Below are positions 8,067 to 16,646 of a stretch of 56,023 nucleotides of DNA, in pieces. The notes below the pieces were generated by a model, which made no database searches, had not been told where the DNA came from, and saw nothing but the letters and a program-made list of their open reading frames with translations. The stretch is from Eubacteriales bacterium. Lineage in GTDB: Bacteria > Bacillota > Clostridia > Lachnospirales > Lachnospiraceae. The stretch is from the NCBI GenBank assembly GCA_030533405.1, contig JAUNJF010000023.1:1-56023 (forward strand), given 5' to 3'. The translations under genes were made by a program, and so were the position numbers. Numbering within the stretch: the first letter of the stretch is position 1; the number at the start of each line of letters is the position of its first letter.

Positions 8067-9635
8067 ATGGAACAACCGATTTTAGATGGATTAATTGAAT
8101 ATCAGACAACGGGTTGTTATCCTTGGCATATGCCAGGACACAAGAGAAGATTGAATACCATCTTTCCAGAGTTGGTGAATAATCCGTTTTCTATAGATGT
8201 GACAGAGGTTTCGAATTTGGACGAGTTCCATGATCCGCAGGGCATTATTCAGGATGCGTTTGACAGAGCAGCGGATATTTATGGCTCGCACAAAAGCTAT
8301 TATTTGGTCAATGGTTCCAGCTGTGGATTGTTGGCTGCGATTTCAGCGGTTTGTAAGAAGGGTGACAGTTTGTTGGTTGCGCGCAACAGTCACAAGTCTG
8401 TGTATAATGCGATGCGATTGTTACAGGTCAATCCGGTCTACATTTTACCAGAATGGAATGCGGAGCTCGGGATGTTTGGTGGTGTTTCAACTGAGCAGGT
8501 CAAGAAGCTGTTAAAACAGCATCCAAATGTGAAGGGCATTTTGATTGTGTCGCCAACCTATGAAGGGGTTGTGAGTGATGTAGAGAAGCTTGCGAAGATT
8601 GCACATAAGAGTCGAATTCCGTTAATTGTAGATGCAGCGCATGGAGCACATTTTGAGTTTATGTCAAATGTCAATGAGACCTTGTCAACAACCAATTATA
8701 AAAAGGTGCCAGCACCTGCAATTCGTCAGGGAGCGGATCTTGTTGTGGAGAGTCTGCATAAGACCTTGCCAGCAATGACACAGTGTGCGATTTTGCATGA
8801 GAATAGTTCGCTGGTGGATTTGGAGCGGTTAGAAGAATTTTTATCCATTTATCAGAGCACATCACCATCGTATGTGTTTATGGCTTCGATGGAAGCTTGT
8901 ATTGAAAAAATGAATCACGAACGCGATGGTTTGTTTATCATTTATAAAGAATTGTTAGCAGAATATCGTAAGAAGTTTGAGCAGCTTTCACACATTCATT
9001 TAGTGCGAGAAGAGGATTTCAAACGTGAATGTGCAGCGGGATATGATGGAGGTAAGCTTGTATTTTCGGTAAAGAACTGTTCCATTCAGCGAGGGGATAG
9101 CAGGGTAGCCTTAACGGGAGCAATGCTTTCCAAAATGTTAGAGGAAGAATATGGACAGATGATGGAAATGGCAGGCGGAGATTACATTATTGCCATGACT
9201 TCAGTCGCAGATTCGCCAGAGAGCTTTGCAGCATTATATGAGGCAATGGAAGCAATTGACGGACAGCTAAGTGAATGGGAAGATTTGTCCGATAATATAG
9301 TATATAGTCGAGTGCCACAGCATTTTATTGATATGACGAAGGCGCGCGATTTACCAGGGAACAAGGTATTACTTACCGATGCACCAGGCAGGGTAAGTCG
9401 TGATTATATATTTGCCTATCCGCCGGGCGTACCAATTATCACACCGGGTGAGGTGTTTACTGGCGAGATTGTAAATGAAATCTGCAAAGCGTTAGATAAA
9501 GGTTTGAATATAAAGGGTGTTCGTTTAGATGAAAAAGGCAATCGCATTGTGCAGGTAACAGCAGTTGGTGCGCAGGGCGAGAAGAAGCGGTCGAAGATTA
9601 AAGAGCGATTATGGCATATGAAAGATAGAAAGTAA
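8067..9635 (+). CDS. Orn/Lys/Arg decarboxylase family PLP enzyme
   Basis: 522 aa, with GAGGAG nine bases upstream. It has the fold-type I PLP core: HMPGHKR at 21-27, DAAHG at 189-193 and the Schiff-base lysine in SLHK (K232). The C-terminal domain typical of short Gram-positive arginine/lysine decarboxylases runs from about 390 to 510 (YPPGVPIITPGE). It lacks the N-terminal wing domain of the large enterobacterial enzymes. The gene precedes tmk, as yaaO does in Bacillus subtilis. It should make cadaverine or agmatine/putrescine; the substrate cannot be fixed from sequence alone. Transcription starts at the promoter at 7926. Confidence 0.9.
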   Translation: MEQPILDGLIEYQTTGCYPWHMPGHKRRLNTIFPELVNNPFSIDVTEVSNLDEFHDPQGIIQDAFDRAADIYGSHKSYYLVNGSSCGLLAAISAVCKKGDSLLVARNSHKSVYNAMRLLQVNPVYILPEWNAELGMFGGVSTEQVKKLLKQHPNVKGILIVSPTYEGVVSDVEKLAKIAHKSRIPLIVDAAHGAHFEFMSNVNETLSTTNYKKVPAPAIRQGADLVVESLHKTLPAMTQCAILHENSSLVDLERLEEFLSIYQSTSPSYVFMASMEACIEKMNHERDGLFIIYKELLAEYRKKFEQLSHIHLVREEDFKRECAAGYDGGKLVFSVKNCSIQRGDSRVALTGAMLSKMLEEEYGQMMEMAGGDYIIAMTSVADSPESFAALYEAMEAIDGQLSEWEDLSDNIVYSRVPQHFIDMTKARDLPGNKVLLTDAPGRVSRDYIFAYPPGVPIITPGEVFTGEIVNEICKALDKGLNIKGVRLDEKGNRIVQVTAVGAQGEKKRSKIKERLWHMKDRK

Positions 9636-9647
9636 GAGGGCAAAAGC

Positions 9648-10274
9648 GTGGAAGGAATCTTTATTACCATGGAAGGACCAGATGGTTCGGGTAAGACAAC
9701 ACAGATAGAGTTGTTAAAGACATATTTAGAGGAAAAGGGCTATGATATCGTGATAGCCAGAGAGCCGGGTGGAACTGCGATTGGCGAAGTAATTCGCGAG
9801 GTGATTTTGAATCCGGAACACAAGGAAATGAGTCATATGACCGAGCTTTTGCTTTACGCATCTGCGAGAGCACAGTTGGTAAATCAGGTGATTGCACCAG
9901 CTTTGTTAGAGGGCAAGGCTGTCATTTGTGACCGATTTGTAGAGTCATCTGCTGTGTACCAGGGAATCGGCAGAGGTCTTGGTGTAGATACCGTATATGA
10001 GGTGAATAATTATGCGTTGGGAAACGTAAAACCAATGCTTACCATTTTCATGGATTTAGATGCAGATCAGGGTATTCGACGCAAGAAAAAGCAGGCAGAG
10101 CTAGACCGCATGGAGCAGGAGGATTTGAGTTTCCATGAGCGTGTTGTAGAAGGGTATCGTATGTTGGCAAAATTGTATCCAGAGCGCATTGTTCCGATTG
10201 ATGCGATGTTGCCAATTGAAGAGATACATAAAAAGATTGTAGACGAAGTAGAGAAGAGATTCTTTGCAAAATAA
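9648..10274 (+). CDS. tmk: Thymidylate kinase
   Basis: 208 aa from a GTG start 12 bp after the decarboxylase stop. The P-loop GPDGSGKTT is at 10-18, the DRF motif at 95-97, and the Arg/Lys-rich lid near 146-152. It phosphorylates dTMP to dTDP for DNA synthesis. Length and gene order (decarboxylase-tmk-yaaR-holB) match Bacillus. A weak SD (AAGAGGG) and the GTG start suggest modest, operon-coupled translation. Confidence 0.95.
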   Translation: MEGIFITMEGPDGSGKTTQIELLKTYLEEKGYDIVIAREPGGTAIGEVIREVILNPEHKEMSHMTELLLYASARAQLVNQVIAPALLEGKAVICDRFVESSAVYQGIGRGLGVDTVYEVNNYALGNVKPMLTIFMDLDADQGIRRKKKQAELDRMEQEDLSFHERVVEGYRMLAKLYPERIVPIDAMLPIEEIHKKIVDEVEKRFFAK

Positions 10275-10384
10275 GACGGAAAATGTGCATGAAGACATGA
10301 TTCGAATATAAATTGTTCGTGGTTAGTAAGCAGTGCACATTACCATTTATGATTTCAAAGAGAAAAAGTAAAGGAGGGTTTGAA

Positions 10385-10828
10385 ATGGATATGATGCGGG
10401 TGAATCAGGTGCAGAATCAGACACCGATTGAGAATAATACCCATACTCAAAAAGGGGACGATAGTTTCAAATTTACATTGGTCAGTCACATAGAGAATAG
10501 TGAACTTAAGGAAAAACTCTCCGGTTTGATGAAGGATATTGAGGAGCAGGGAGAAAAAATTGCGAAGCATATGGATATTCGTGACATGAAGCGATATCGT
10601 AGCTTGGTGAAGCAATTTATGAATGAAGTGGCTGCCAACTCGCATGAGTTTTCCAGAGAGAATTTCCTGGATCGTAGAGGACGCCACCGCGTGTATGGTA
10701 TTGTAAAAGAAGTCGATAAGTCATTGGACGAGTTGGCTGAGGAGCTTCTAAAAGATGAGAAGGACAATCTTGCAATTCTTGGTAAGATTGATGATATCAG
10801 AGGAATGCTGCTGGATATATCAACCTGA
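10385..10828 (+). CDS. yaaR: YaaR family protein (DUF327)
   Basis: 147 aa from the ATG at 10385, which follows AAAGGAGGG. The frame is open from 10313, but that stretch has no RBS and would add a non-conserved leader. The protein is charged and helical, with the family-like stretch [16 protein letters not shown] followed by [24 protein letters not shown]327 genes sit between tmk and holB in many Firmicutes; their molecular role is not settled. The darA gene found here in Bacillus is absent. Confidence 0.85.
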   Translation: MDMMRVNQVQNQTPIENNTHTQKGDDSFKFTLVSHIENSELKEKLSGLMKDIEEQGEKIAKHMDIRDMKRYRSLVKQFMNEVAANSHEFSRENFLDRRGRHRVYGIVKEVDKSLDELAEELLKDEKDNLAILGKIDDIRGMLLDIST

Positions 10829-10855
10829 TTAGGGAGATTGTGATTGGATGAAAAT

Positions 10856-10930
10856 GTAATTGCGAAACTCAATTTAGGTGGTTGAAAGTTATACAATATA
10901 AGTTACATAATTGCGAGTTTCGCAATCACC
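10856..10930 (+). repeat. Palindromic element with AATTGCGAAACTC ends (short copy)
   Basis: The arms GTAATTGCGAAACTC (10856-10870) and GAGTTTCGCAATCAC (10915-10929) are inverted repeats. The left 40 nt follow the long copy at 21403 closely (AATTTAGGTGGTTGAAAGTT), but the central tip is missing. It lies between yaaR and the RBS of holB. Confidence 0.7.
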
Positions 10931-10963
10931 TATTTATATGGAATGAAAAAGAAGGAGATACAA

Positions 10964-11959
10964 ATGGCGAATTATAGTGATATTATTGGACATGAAGATA
11001 TAGTGAAACACTTTAAAAGTAGTATTGAGCTTGGTAAAGTATCGCATGCTTATATATTAAATGGTGAGAAGGGTGTTGGTAAAAAGACCTTGGCTGCCGT
11101 TGTTTCGAAGTCGTTACAGTGTGAGAAGGGTGAACCAGATCCATGTAATACTTGTAAATCCTGCTTACAGGCAGAGTCTGGCAATCAGCCGGATATCATT
11201 TGGGTGAATCATGAGAAACCAAATGTAATCTCAGTAGAAGAGATTCGTACACAGATTGTAAATGATATTTCATTAAAACCATATAGCAGTAAATATAAAG
11301 TGTATATTGTTCCGGATGCACAGATGATGAATCCACAGGCACAAAATGCACTGTTAAAGACATTGGAGGAACCACCAGAGTATGCCATTATTATGTTATT
11401 GACTACAAATGTGGACAAATTCCTTCCAACCATCTTGAGTCGTTGCATCGTACTCAATTTTAAGCCAGTAGAACCGATGGATGTGATTGAGTATTTAACC
11501 GGTCAGATTGGTGTGGATCAGGAAACTGCAAAGTTCTGTACAGATTTTGCACAGGGTAATTTGGGAAAAGCCGTTCGCTTGGCAATCTCGCCAGAATACA
11601 ACGAGATTAAAGAGGATGCGGTACGTTTGCTCCGTCAGATTGATGCAATGGATATGGAAGATATCATTTTGGCAATCAAGAATATGGGAAAATTCAAATT
11701 AGATGTAACGGATTACATTGATATTATGACCATGTGGTTCCGTGATATTTTGATGGTGAAGATTTCGAACTCACCAAATAAAATGTTATTTAAAAATGAG
11801 TATTCCGTAATACGCAAGCAGGCATCGAAGCTTTCTTATGAGGGAATCGAACAGATTCTTGCGGCAATGGATAAATTAAAAATCCGCTTAGAAGCAAATG
11901 TAAATTACGACATAGCAATGGAGCTTATGCTTCTTACAATAAAGGAGAATTTAGAATGA
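10964..11959 (+). CDS. holB: DNA polymerase III delta' subunit
   Basis: 331 aa. The ATG at 10964 has GAAGGAGAT at ideal distance; an in-frame ATG at 10943 has none. Walker A-like GEKGVGKKT is at 34-42, a zinc module has C53, C61, C64 and C67, and there is a DAQMMNPQAQNALLKTLEEPP segment and the SRC motif (LSRCIVLNF) typical of clamp-loader subunits. It acts with DnaX and HolA to load the sliding clamp. It overlaps ricT by four bases (ATGA), so the two are translationally coupled. The preceding gap holds a palindromic element at 10856. Confidence 0.95.
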   Translation: MANYSDIIGHEDIVKHFKSSIELGKVSHAYILNGEKGVGKKTLAAVVSKSLQCEKGEPDPCNTCKSCLQAESGNQPDIIWVNHEKPNVISVEEIRTQIVNDISLKPYSSKYKVYIVPDAQMMNPQAQNALLKTLEEPPEYAIIMLLTTNVDKFLPTILSRCIVLNFKPVEPMDVIEYLTGQIGVDQETAKFCTDFAQGNLGKAVRLAISPEYNEIKEDAVRLLRQIDAMDMEDIILAIKNMGKFKLDVTDYIDIMTMWFRDILMVKISNSPNKMLFKNEYSVIRKQASKLSYEGIEQILAAMDKLKIRLEANVNYDIAMELMLLTIKENLE

Positions 11960-12870
11960 TAGAGGTAATTGGAGTTCGTTTCAGACCCAACGGAAAAATA
12001 TATTTCTTTGCACCAGAGAACCTTGAGTTAGAGGTTGGCGATGCGGTCATCGTTGAGACAGCAAGAGGTGTTGAGTACGGTAAAATGGTACTGAGCAAAC
12101 GTGAGGTGGAAGAAGAAAATATTACAGGTACATTAAAGCCAGTAATTCGTAAAGCAACAGCAGAGGATGATGCTAAAAATGAAGAGAACAAGCAGAAATG
12201 TAAAAAGGCATTTGATATTTGTTTAGAGAAAATTGCAAAACATGGGTTGGAAATGAAGTTGATTGATGTAGAATACACATTCGATAATAACAAGGTGTTG
12301 TTCTACTTTACAGCAGATGGACGAATTGACTTTAGAGAGTTGGTTAAGGACTTGGCATCCGTATTTAAGACTCGAATTGAGTTGCGCCAGATTGGTGTGC
12401 GTGATGAGACAAAGATGCTTGGTGGAATCGGTATCTGCGGTCGTGAGCTTTGTTGCCACCAGTATTTATCAGACTTTGTGCCAGTATCGATTAAGATGGC
12501 AAAGGAACAGAATCTGTCGCTGAATCCAACAAAGATTTCTGGTGTTTGTGGACGTTTGATGTGCTGCCTGAAAAATGAGCAGGATACGTATGAGTACTTA
12601 AATGACAAGTTGCCAAATGTTGGTGATTTTGTTCGTACAACAGATGGATTTAAGGGTGAGGTTGTCAGCATGAGTGTACTTCGCCAGAAAGTAAAGATTA
12701 AGATTGAGCTTGATAATGGAGATAAGGAAATCCGTGAGTATCTTGCAGATGAGTTGAAATTCAAGCCAAGAAAGAGACGCAATAATGATCGCGACAAGGA
12801 AAATGATGCAGAATTAAAGGCATTAGAGGCGTTAGAACGTAAGGAAGCTGGCTCGAAGCTAGACGATTAA
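11956..12870 (+). CDS. ricT: RicT/YaaT PSP1-domain protein
   Basis: 304 aa, starting inside the holB stop. The PSP1 domain spans about 60-150, and the Cys motifs CGRELCC (161-167) and CGRLMCC (198-204) are those that bind Fe-S clusters in the Bacillus RicT-RicA-RicF (Y) complex. That complex stimulates RNase Y-dependent mRNA maturation and influences Spo0A phosphorylation. The C-terminus is a KOW-like segment followed by a charged tail. The gene order holB-ricT is conserved in Firmicutes. The other two complex members are not in this window. Confidence 0.93.
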   Translation: MIEVIGVRFRPNGKIYFFAPENLELEVGDAVIVETARGVEYGKMVLSKREVEEENITGTLKPVIRKATAEDDAKNEENKQKCKKAFDICLEKIAKHGLEMKLIDVEYTFDNNKVLFYFTADGRIDFRELVKDLASVFKTRIELRQIGVRDETKMLGGIGICGRELCCHQYLSDFVPVSIKMAKEQNLSLNPTKISGVCGRLMCCLKNEQDTYEYLNDKLPNVGDFVRTTDGFKGEVVSMSVLRQKVKIKIELDNGDKEIREYLADELKFKPRKRRNNDRDKENDAELKALEALERKEAGSKLDD

Positions 12871-12893
12871 AACCTGAATTTACATGAAGGTAA

Positions 12894-12924
12894 ATCGGTA
12901 ATTGCGAAACGCACAATCACCGAT
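12894..12924 (+). repeat. Minimal palindromic element (AATTGCG family)
   Basis: ATCGGTAATTGCG pairs with CGCACAATCACCGAT across AAA, with one mismatch and one bulge. It keeps only the terminal sequence of the family seen at 10856 and 21396. It sits between ricT and the next gene's RBS. Confidence 0.55.
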
Positions 12925-12950
12925 ATAAAATAATGCATAAGAGGTTGAGT

Positions 12951-13685
12951 ATGGTTCAGATACAAGAGGATGAGCGTATCGACGATTTGCAATGCAAGGG
13001 TTATCAGATCATTCAGAAACCACAGGGTTTTTGCTTCGGCATTGATGCAGTGCTTCTTTCTGGATTTGCAAAGGTAAAGAGAGGGCAAAAGGTTTTGGAT
13101 TTGTGCACAGGCAGTGGTGTGATTCCTATTTTGTTGGCAGCAAAGACCAATGGAGAACAGTTTACTGGTTTGGAATTGCAGGAGCCTTATGCAGATATGG
13201 CAAGTCGTAGTGTGCAGTTGAATCATTTAGAGGATAAAGTGAATATTGTATGTGGCGATGTAAAGGATGTAAAAGGGCTGTTTGCTCCTGCATCCTTTTC
13301 CGTTGTTACCGTGAATCCACCGTATATGACAGAGCATCATGGGCTGACGAATTTGTATGAACCAAAGACGATTGCAAGACATGAAGTCGCACTGTCACTT
13401 GAGGATGTGATTGCGGCAGCAAGCTACGCATTACCAGTAAACGGTAATTTTTTTATGATTCATAAACCATTTCGTGTGGCAGAGATTTTCAGGGTAATGA
13501 AAGCGTATCATTTAGAGCCGAAACGTATGCGATTTGTGCATCCATATGTGGATAAAGAACCTACGATGGTGCTGATTGAGGGGATAAAATGTGCGAAAGA
13601 GCGCATTACCATTGAGTCGCCACTAATTGTGTACGAAAAAGATGGAGCGTATACGGATGAGATTTATCAGATATATGGAAACTAG
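12951..13685 (+). CDS. trmN6: tRNA1(Val) A37 N6-methyltransferase-like protein (YabB/TrmN6)
   Basis: 244 aa from the ATG at 12951, which has AAGAGG nine bases upstream; the ATG at 12933 lacks an SD. It is a class I methyltransferase with SAM motif I DLCTGSG at 50-56 and the N6-adenine catalytic motif NPPY at 122-125. Its place between ricT and rsmI is that of yabB in Bacillus. The closest characterised relative is E. coli TrmN6, which methylates A37 of tRNA1-Val. Substrate identity in Firmicutes is inferred. Confidence 0.85.
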   Translation: MVQIQEDERIDDLQCKGYQIIQKPQGFCFGIDAVLLSGFAKVKRGQKVLDLCTGSGVIPILLAAKTNGEQFTGLELQEPYADMASRSVQLNHLEDKVNIVCGDVKDVKGLFAPASFSVVTVNPPYMTEHHGLTNLYEPKTIARHEVALSLEDVIAAASYALPVNGNFFMIHKPFRVAEIFRVMKAYHLEPKRMRFVHPYVDKEPTMVLIEGIKCAKERITIESPLIVYEKDGAYTDEIYQIYGN

Positions 13686-13708
13686 AATTGTTATGGGAGA
13701 ATGAGTGT

Positions 13709-14563
13709 ATGGCAGGAATGTTATATATATGTGCAACGCCGATTGGGAATTTGGAAGATATTACCTTGCGGACCTTGCGTATTTTAAAAGAGGTAGATTT
13801 GATTGCGGCAGAGGATACACGCAATAGTATTAAGCTGTTGAATCATTTTGAGATTAAGACACCGATGACGAGTTATCATGAATTTAATAAGTATGATAAG
13901 GCAAAAGTGTTGGTTGAAAAAATGCTAGATGGCACGAATATTGCGTTGATTACCGATGCGGGTACACCGGCAATCTCTGATCCGGGAGAAGAATTGGTGC
14001 GTCAGTGCCTGGAGGCGGGTGTGAAGGTAACATCTCTTCCTGGACCATCGGCATTTGTAACAGCACTTACGATTTCTGGACAGAAGACGCGAAGATTTTG
14101 TTTTGAAGCTTTTTTGCCATACGATAAAAAAGAGCGAGCTGCAGTGTTGGAGGAGTTGCAGCGTGAGACACGTACAATTATTGTTTATGAGGCTCCTCAC
14201 AAATTGAAAAAAACGTTGAAGGATTTATATGAGACATTGGGGAATCGAAGTATTTCTCTGTGTCGTGAATTGACCAAGAAGCATGAGGAGAATTTCAAGA
14301 CCACATTATCAGGTGCACTTGCTTATTATGAGGAAAATGAGCCACGCGGGGAGTATGCGCTTGTCATTGAGGGTGCGAATCGTGAGGAATTGCGTGCGGA
14401 GGAGATGCAGGATATTTTATCATTAAGTATTCCAGAGCACATGGAGCATTACATGAGTCAGGGCATGGACAAAAAAGAAGCAATGAAAGCGGTTGCAAAG
14501 GATCGTGGCGTTGGTAAACGAGAGATTTATCAGGAATTAGAGCGATTAAAGGAAGAAGAATAG
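13709..14563 (+). CDS. rsmI: 16S rRNA (cytidine-1402-2'-O)-methyltransferase
   Basis: 284 aa from the ATG at 13709, with GGGAGAA upstream. It is a tetrapyrrole-methylase-fold enzyme with LYICATPIGNLEDI at the N-terminus, AAEDTRN, SDPGEELVR and LPGPSAFVTAL, all RsmI signatures. The C-terminal HTH-like part ends MKAVAKDRGVGKREIYQEL. It 2'-O-methylates C1402 of 16S rRNA in the decoding centre. It is the last gene of the operon; a terminator follows the stop at once. Confidence 0.95.
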   Translation: MAGMLYICATPIGNLEDITLRTLRILKEVDLIAAEDTRNSIKLLNHFEIKTPMTSYHEFNKYDKAKVLVEKMLDGTNIALITDAGTPAISDPGEELVRQCLEAGVKVTSLPGPSAFVTALTISGQKTRRFCFEAFLPYDKKERAAVLEELQRETRTIIVYEAPHKLKKTLKDLYETLGNRSISLCRELTKKHEENFKTTLSGALAYYEENEPRGEYALVIEGANREELRAEEMQDILSLSIPEHMEHYMSQGMDKKEAMKAVAKDRGVGKREIYQELERLKEEE

Positions 14564-14569
14564 AAAAAA

Positions 14570-14616
14570 GACAATGGTCATTGATTTTTCATCAGTGATC
14601 ATTGTCTCTTTTTTCT
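14570..14616 (+). terminator. Terminator of the tmk-holB-rsmI run
   Basis: GACAATGGTCATTGAT pairs with ATCAGTGATCATTGTC across TTTTC and is followed by TCTTTTTTC. An A-run precedes the stem, so it could also act on the minus strand for the serpin gene ending at 14671. Confidence 0.85.
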
Positions 14617-14670
14617 TTAGGCGTTTTCTGATTTAAAATATGCAAAATCAGGGTTTGCAAATCTTATAAA

Positions 14671-16182
14671 TTATTTGTTTGTTACGGAATGAACGGCACC
14701 AATAAATAATGGTGTGTTGTGTTCATTATCCATAATCACAAATACAAACGGGCGATCTAAATAGACATATTTTTCAACCATTACATTTTTGTTTGGCATA
14801 GCAGTTGCCTTTGAAATTACAATCGTTGCAGCAGCTGCACGTGTACCATTTTCATCTAATTCAATATGTGTCTTATGAACAATATCTCCAATATAAATGT
14901 TAGAAGATGAATGATTCATGGTTGCCATGTTTCCAAAGTCGGCAGACACTTCGTCGAAGGCATTGATTACCCCCATTTCCTTTAATGCATCAATGACTTT
15001 GGCACCATCATAATCAAATGAAAACTGTGGAAGCTTTGTGTGAACGATATATTCATATCCTTTTGGTGTTTTTGTGTGGTTTTGGTAATACTGCATGAGC
15101 TTTTCACCTGTTAAGGAAGAAATACATTGTTCTACGCTTTTTCCATTCTTAGGAAGGATTGCCATAAAGGAATATCCGTCCTGATAAGCTTTGACAAAAC
15201 CAGAAACGTTCTGATCTTCAAAATAATTATTCTTGGTTGTTTCATACATCATTGTTGCTTTTTCTTTTGTTCCATCTTCGCGAGTAAATGTTTCTCCCTT
15301 TTTGATGTCCTGGCTGTTGTATTTTTCCAACCAGTTTCCTTCAAATGCCAATGCGTTTACAAGAATGGTTGCATCATCACTAGATAATCTTTGAAGCGGG
15401 TTCTTAATCATGTCTTTTGTGTTTTTTGCAATCCAGTCGTTAATCTCTGCACAAGTAGCTTCATCAAATGTTCTGTCGTAGGCAATCGCCTGGAATAAAT
15501 TCTGATTCTGTTCTACAAAGGCAGGATTTAAGGCACCAAGTTCCTGGTTCATCCAAATGGAATTTGCACTGTGAAATGTTGTTTTGCCTGTCTTTGATGC
15601 GGTTAAGTCTTTGTTTAATGCGCTCATGTATTGATTCACTGTGTTCAAATCATAATCGCCACATAGAGCACTTTCAAGCTGCTTTAAGGTCTCTTCCTTT
15701 GCACCATTTGTCATCATGAGCATGGCAAGAGAAATGGAATATGGAGATACCATAATATTTTTCTTGCTCTGCAAGTCATCTTTTGTTGATTTCTGTAACA
15801 TGCTTACAGAGAAATCTGCTACCTGACGGGAAACAGAAGGTTTGATGTTAGTTGTTGGAACAGCTGGAATATCTTTTACAGTTACCGAACAAACTAATCT
15901 TGTCTTACCATTTTTCGCTACAATTTTGGTGCTACCTTTTTTCTTTGCAGTGATAACACCTTTGCTGGTTACGGTCACAACTTTTTTGTTTTTTGTATAC
16001 CATCTGAACTTTTTCTTGGTATTCTTTACCTTCAATGTAACTTGCTTACCAACGGTTGTGGTAATCTTTGTTTTGTTTAATGTTGGCTTCTTGGTTGCTG
16101 CCGATGCTGCGTTGCTATGCATAAGAGCAAAACATGCAACAAATAAGAATGATAAAACGATAAATCTTTTTTTCAATTTCAT
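14671..16182 (-). CDS. Secreted serpin with N-terminal Big_2 domain
   Basis: 503 aa, with AAAGGAG and AAAGG ahead of the ATG. Residues 1-28 are a signal peptide (cleavage near ASAA), 32-105 a Big_2-like domain (SKGVITAKKKGSTKIVAKNG), and 118-503 a full serpin fold (NIMVSPYSISLAMLMMTNGA, NALAFEGNWLEKY, RPFVFVIMDN). The reactive-loop hinge ENGTRAAAAT (444-453) has small residues at P12-P9, as needed for loop insertion, so it should be inhibitory. By standard 17-residue counting P1 is T460 in the segment SKATAMP, pointing to an elastase-like or broad target. Arg at P13 replaces the usual Glu. Gut bacterial serpins are thought to block host or rival serine proteases. Confidence 0.93.
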   Translation of the reverse strand: MKLKKRFIVLSFLFVACFALMHSNAASAATKKPTLNKTKITTTVGKQVTLKVKNTKKKFRWYTKNKKVVTVTSKGVITAKKKGSTKIVAKNGKTRLVCSVTVKDIPAVPTTNIKPSVSRQVADFSVSMLQKSTKDDLQSKKNIMVSPYSISLAMLMMTNGAKEETLKQLESALCGDYDLNTVNQYMSALNKDLTASKTGKTTFHSANSIWMNQELGALNPAFVEQNQNLFQAIAYDRTFDEATCAEINDWIAKNTKDMIKNPLQRLSSDDATILVNALAFEGNWLEKYNSQDIKKGETFTREDGTKEKATMMYETTKNNYFEDQNVSGFVKAYQDGYSFMAILPKNGKSVEQCISSLTGEKLMQYYQNHTKTPKGYEYIVHTKLPQFSFDYDGAKVIDALKEMGVINAFDEVSADFGNMATMNHSSSNIYIGDIVHKTHIELDENGTRAAAATIVISKATAMPNKNVMVEKYVYLDRPFVFVIMDNEHNTPLFIGAVHSVTNK

Positions 16183-16291
16183 TTCCTTTTTCTCCTTTCA
16201 TTCAAACAATACATAATAATAGTGTACAATATTTTCCAAAGTGTTGCATTAATTTTTTATTTTTTTCAAAGTATGATTGCCAAGAAATGGG

Positions 16292-16320
16292 TTGACACGT
16301 TTTGGAAAAGCACCTATAAT
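16292..16320 (+). promoter_or_regulatory. Consensus promoter of metG
   Basis: TTGACA (16292-16297), a 17-bp spacer and TATAAT (16315-16320), both hexamers perfect. Transcription would begin just before the T-box leader. Confidence 0.85.
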
Positions 16321-16326
16321 GAAGCA

Positions 16327-16618
16327 CAGCGATAAAGACAAAAGCAAAGAAAAGAAGAGTACATTTGGAAAGTTTTTAACAGAGAACCTGAGTGGCTGAG
16401 AACGGGGAAAGATGGAACAGATGGAAGATGGTCTTGGAGCTTCTTGTGCGAGATGATTTATTTAGTGCAAGACGGGAACACCCGTTATAGTGTAAGCTGG
16501 TAAAGGATGTGGAAGCATAGACAAGCCAGTGATGGAGATTTGCATAGTGATATGCAGATGAAGTAAAGTGGTACCGTGAGATAACTCGCCTTTATATGAA
16601 GGGCGGGTTTTTTGTTTT
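16327..16618 (+). promoter_or_regulatory. T-box riboswitch upstream of metG
   Basis: Stem I begins near AGAGAACCTGAGTGGCTGAG (16381). The T-box proper, AAGTGGTACCGTGAG, is at 16566-16580. It is followed by a terminator (ACTCGCC / GGGCGGGT, 16583-16608) with a T-run to 16614. Uncharged tRNA should pair its NCCA end with the TGGTACC bulge and stop terminator formation. The downstream gene predicts a Met (AUG) specifier; several ATG triplets lie in the stem I region and I cannot assign one by eye. Confidence 0.9.
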
Positions 16619-16646
16619 TATGGTATCAAAAAAAGGAGGATAAAAA

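Noticed and set aside
10282-10341. Inverted repeat AATGTGCA ... TGCACATT upstream of yaaR
   Set aside because: Arms of eight bases 44 nt apart with no further pairing are weak evidence for a functional site.
10411-10930. CRISPR array
   Set aside because: The palindromic repeats in the window are dispersed single copies without regularly spaced spacers or cas genes.
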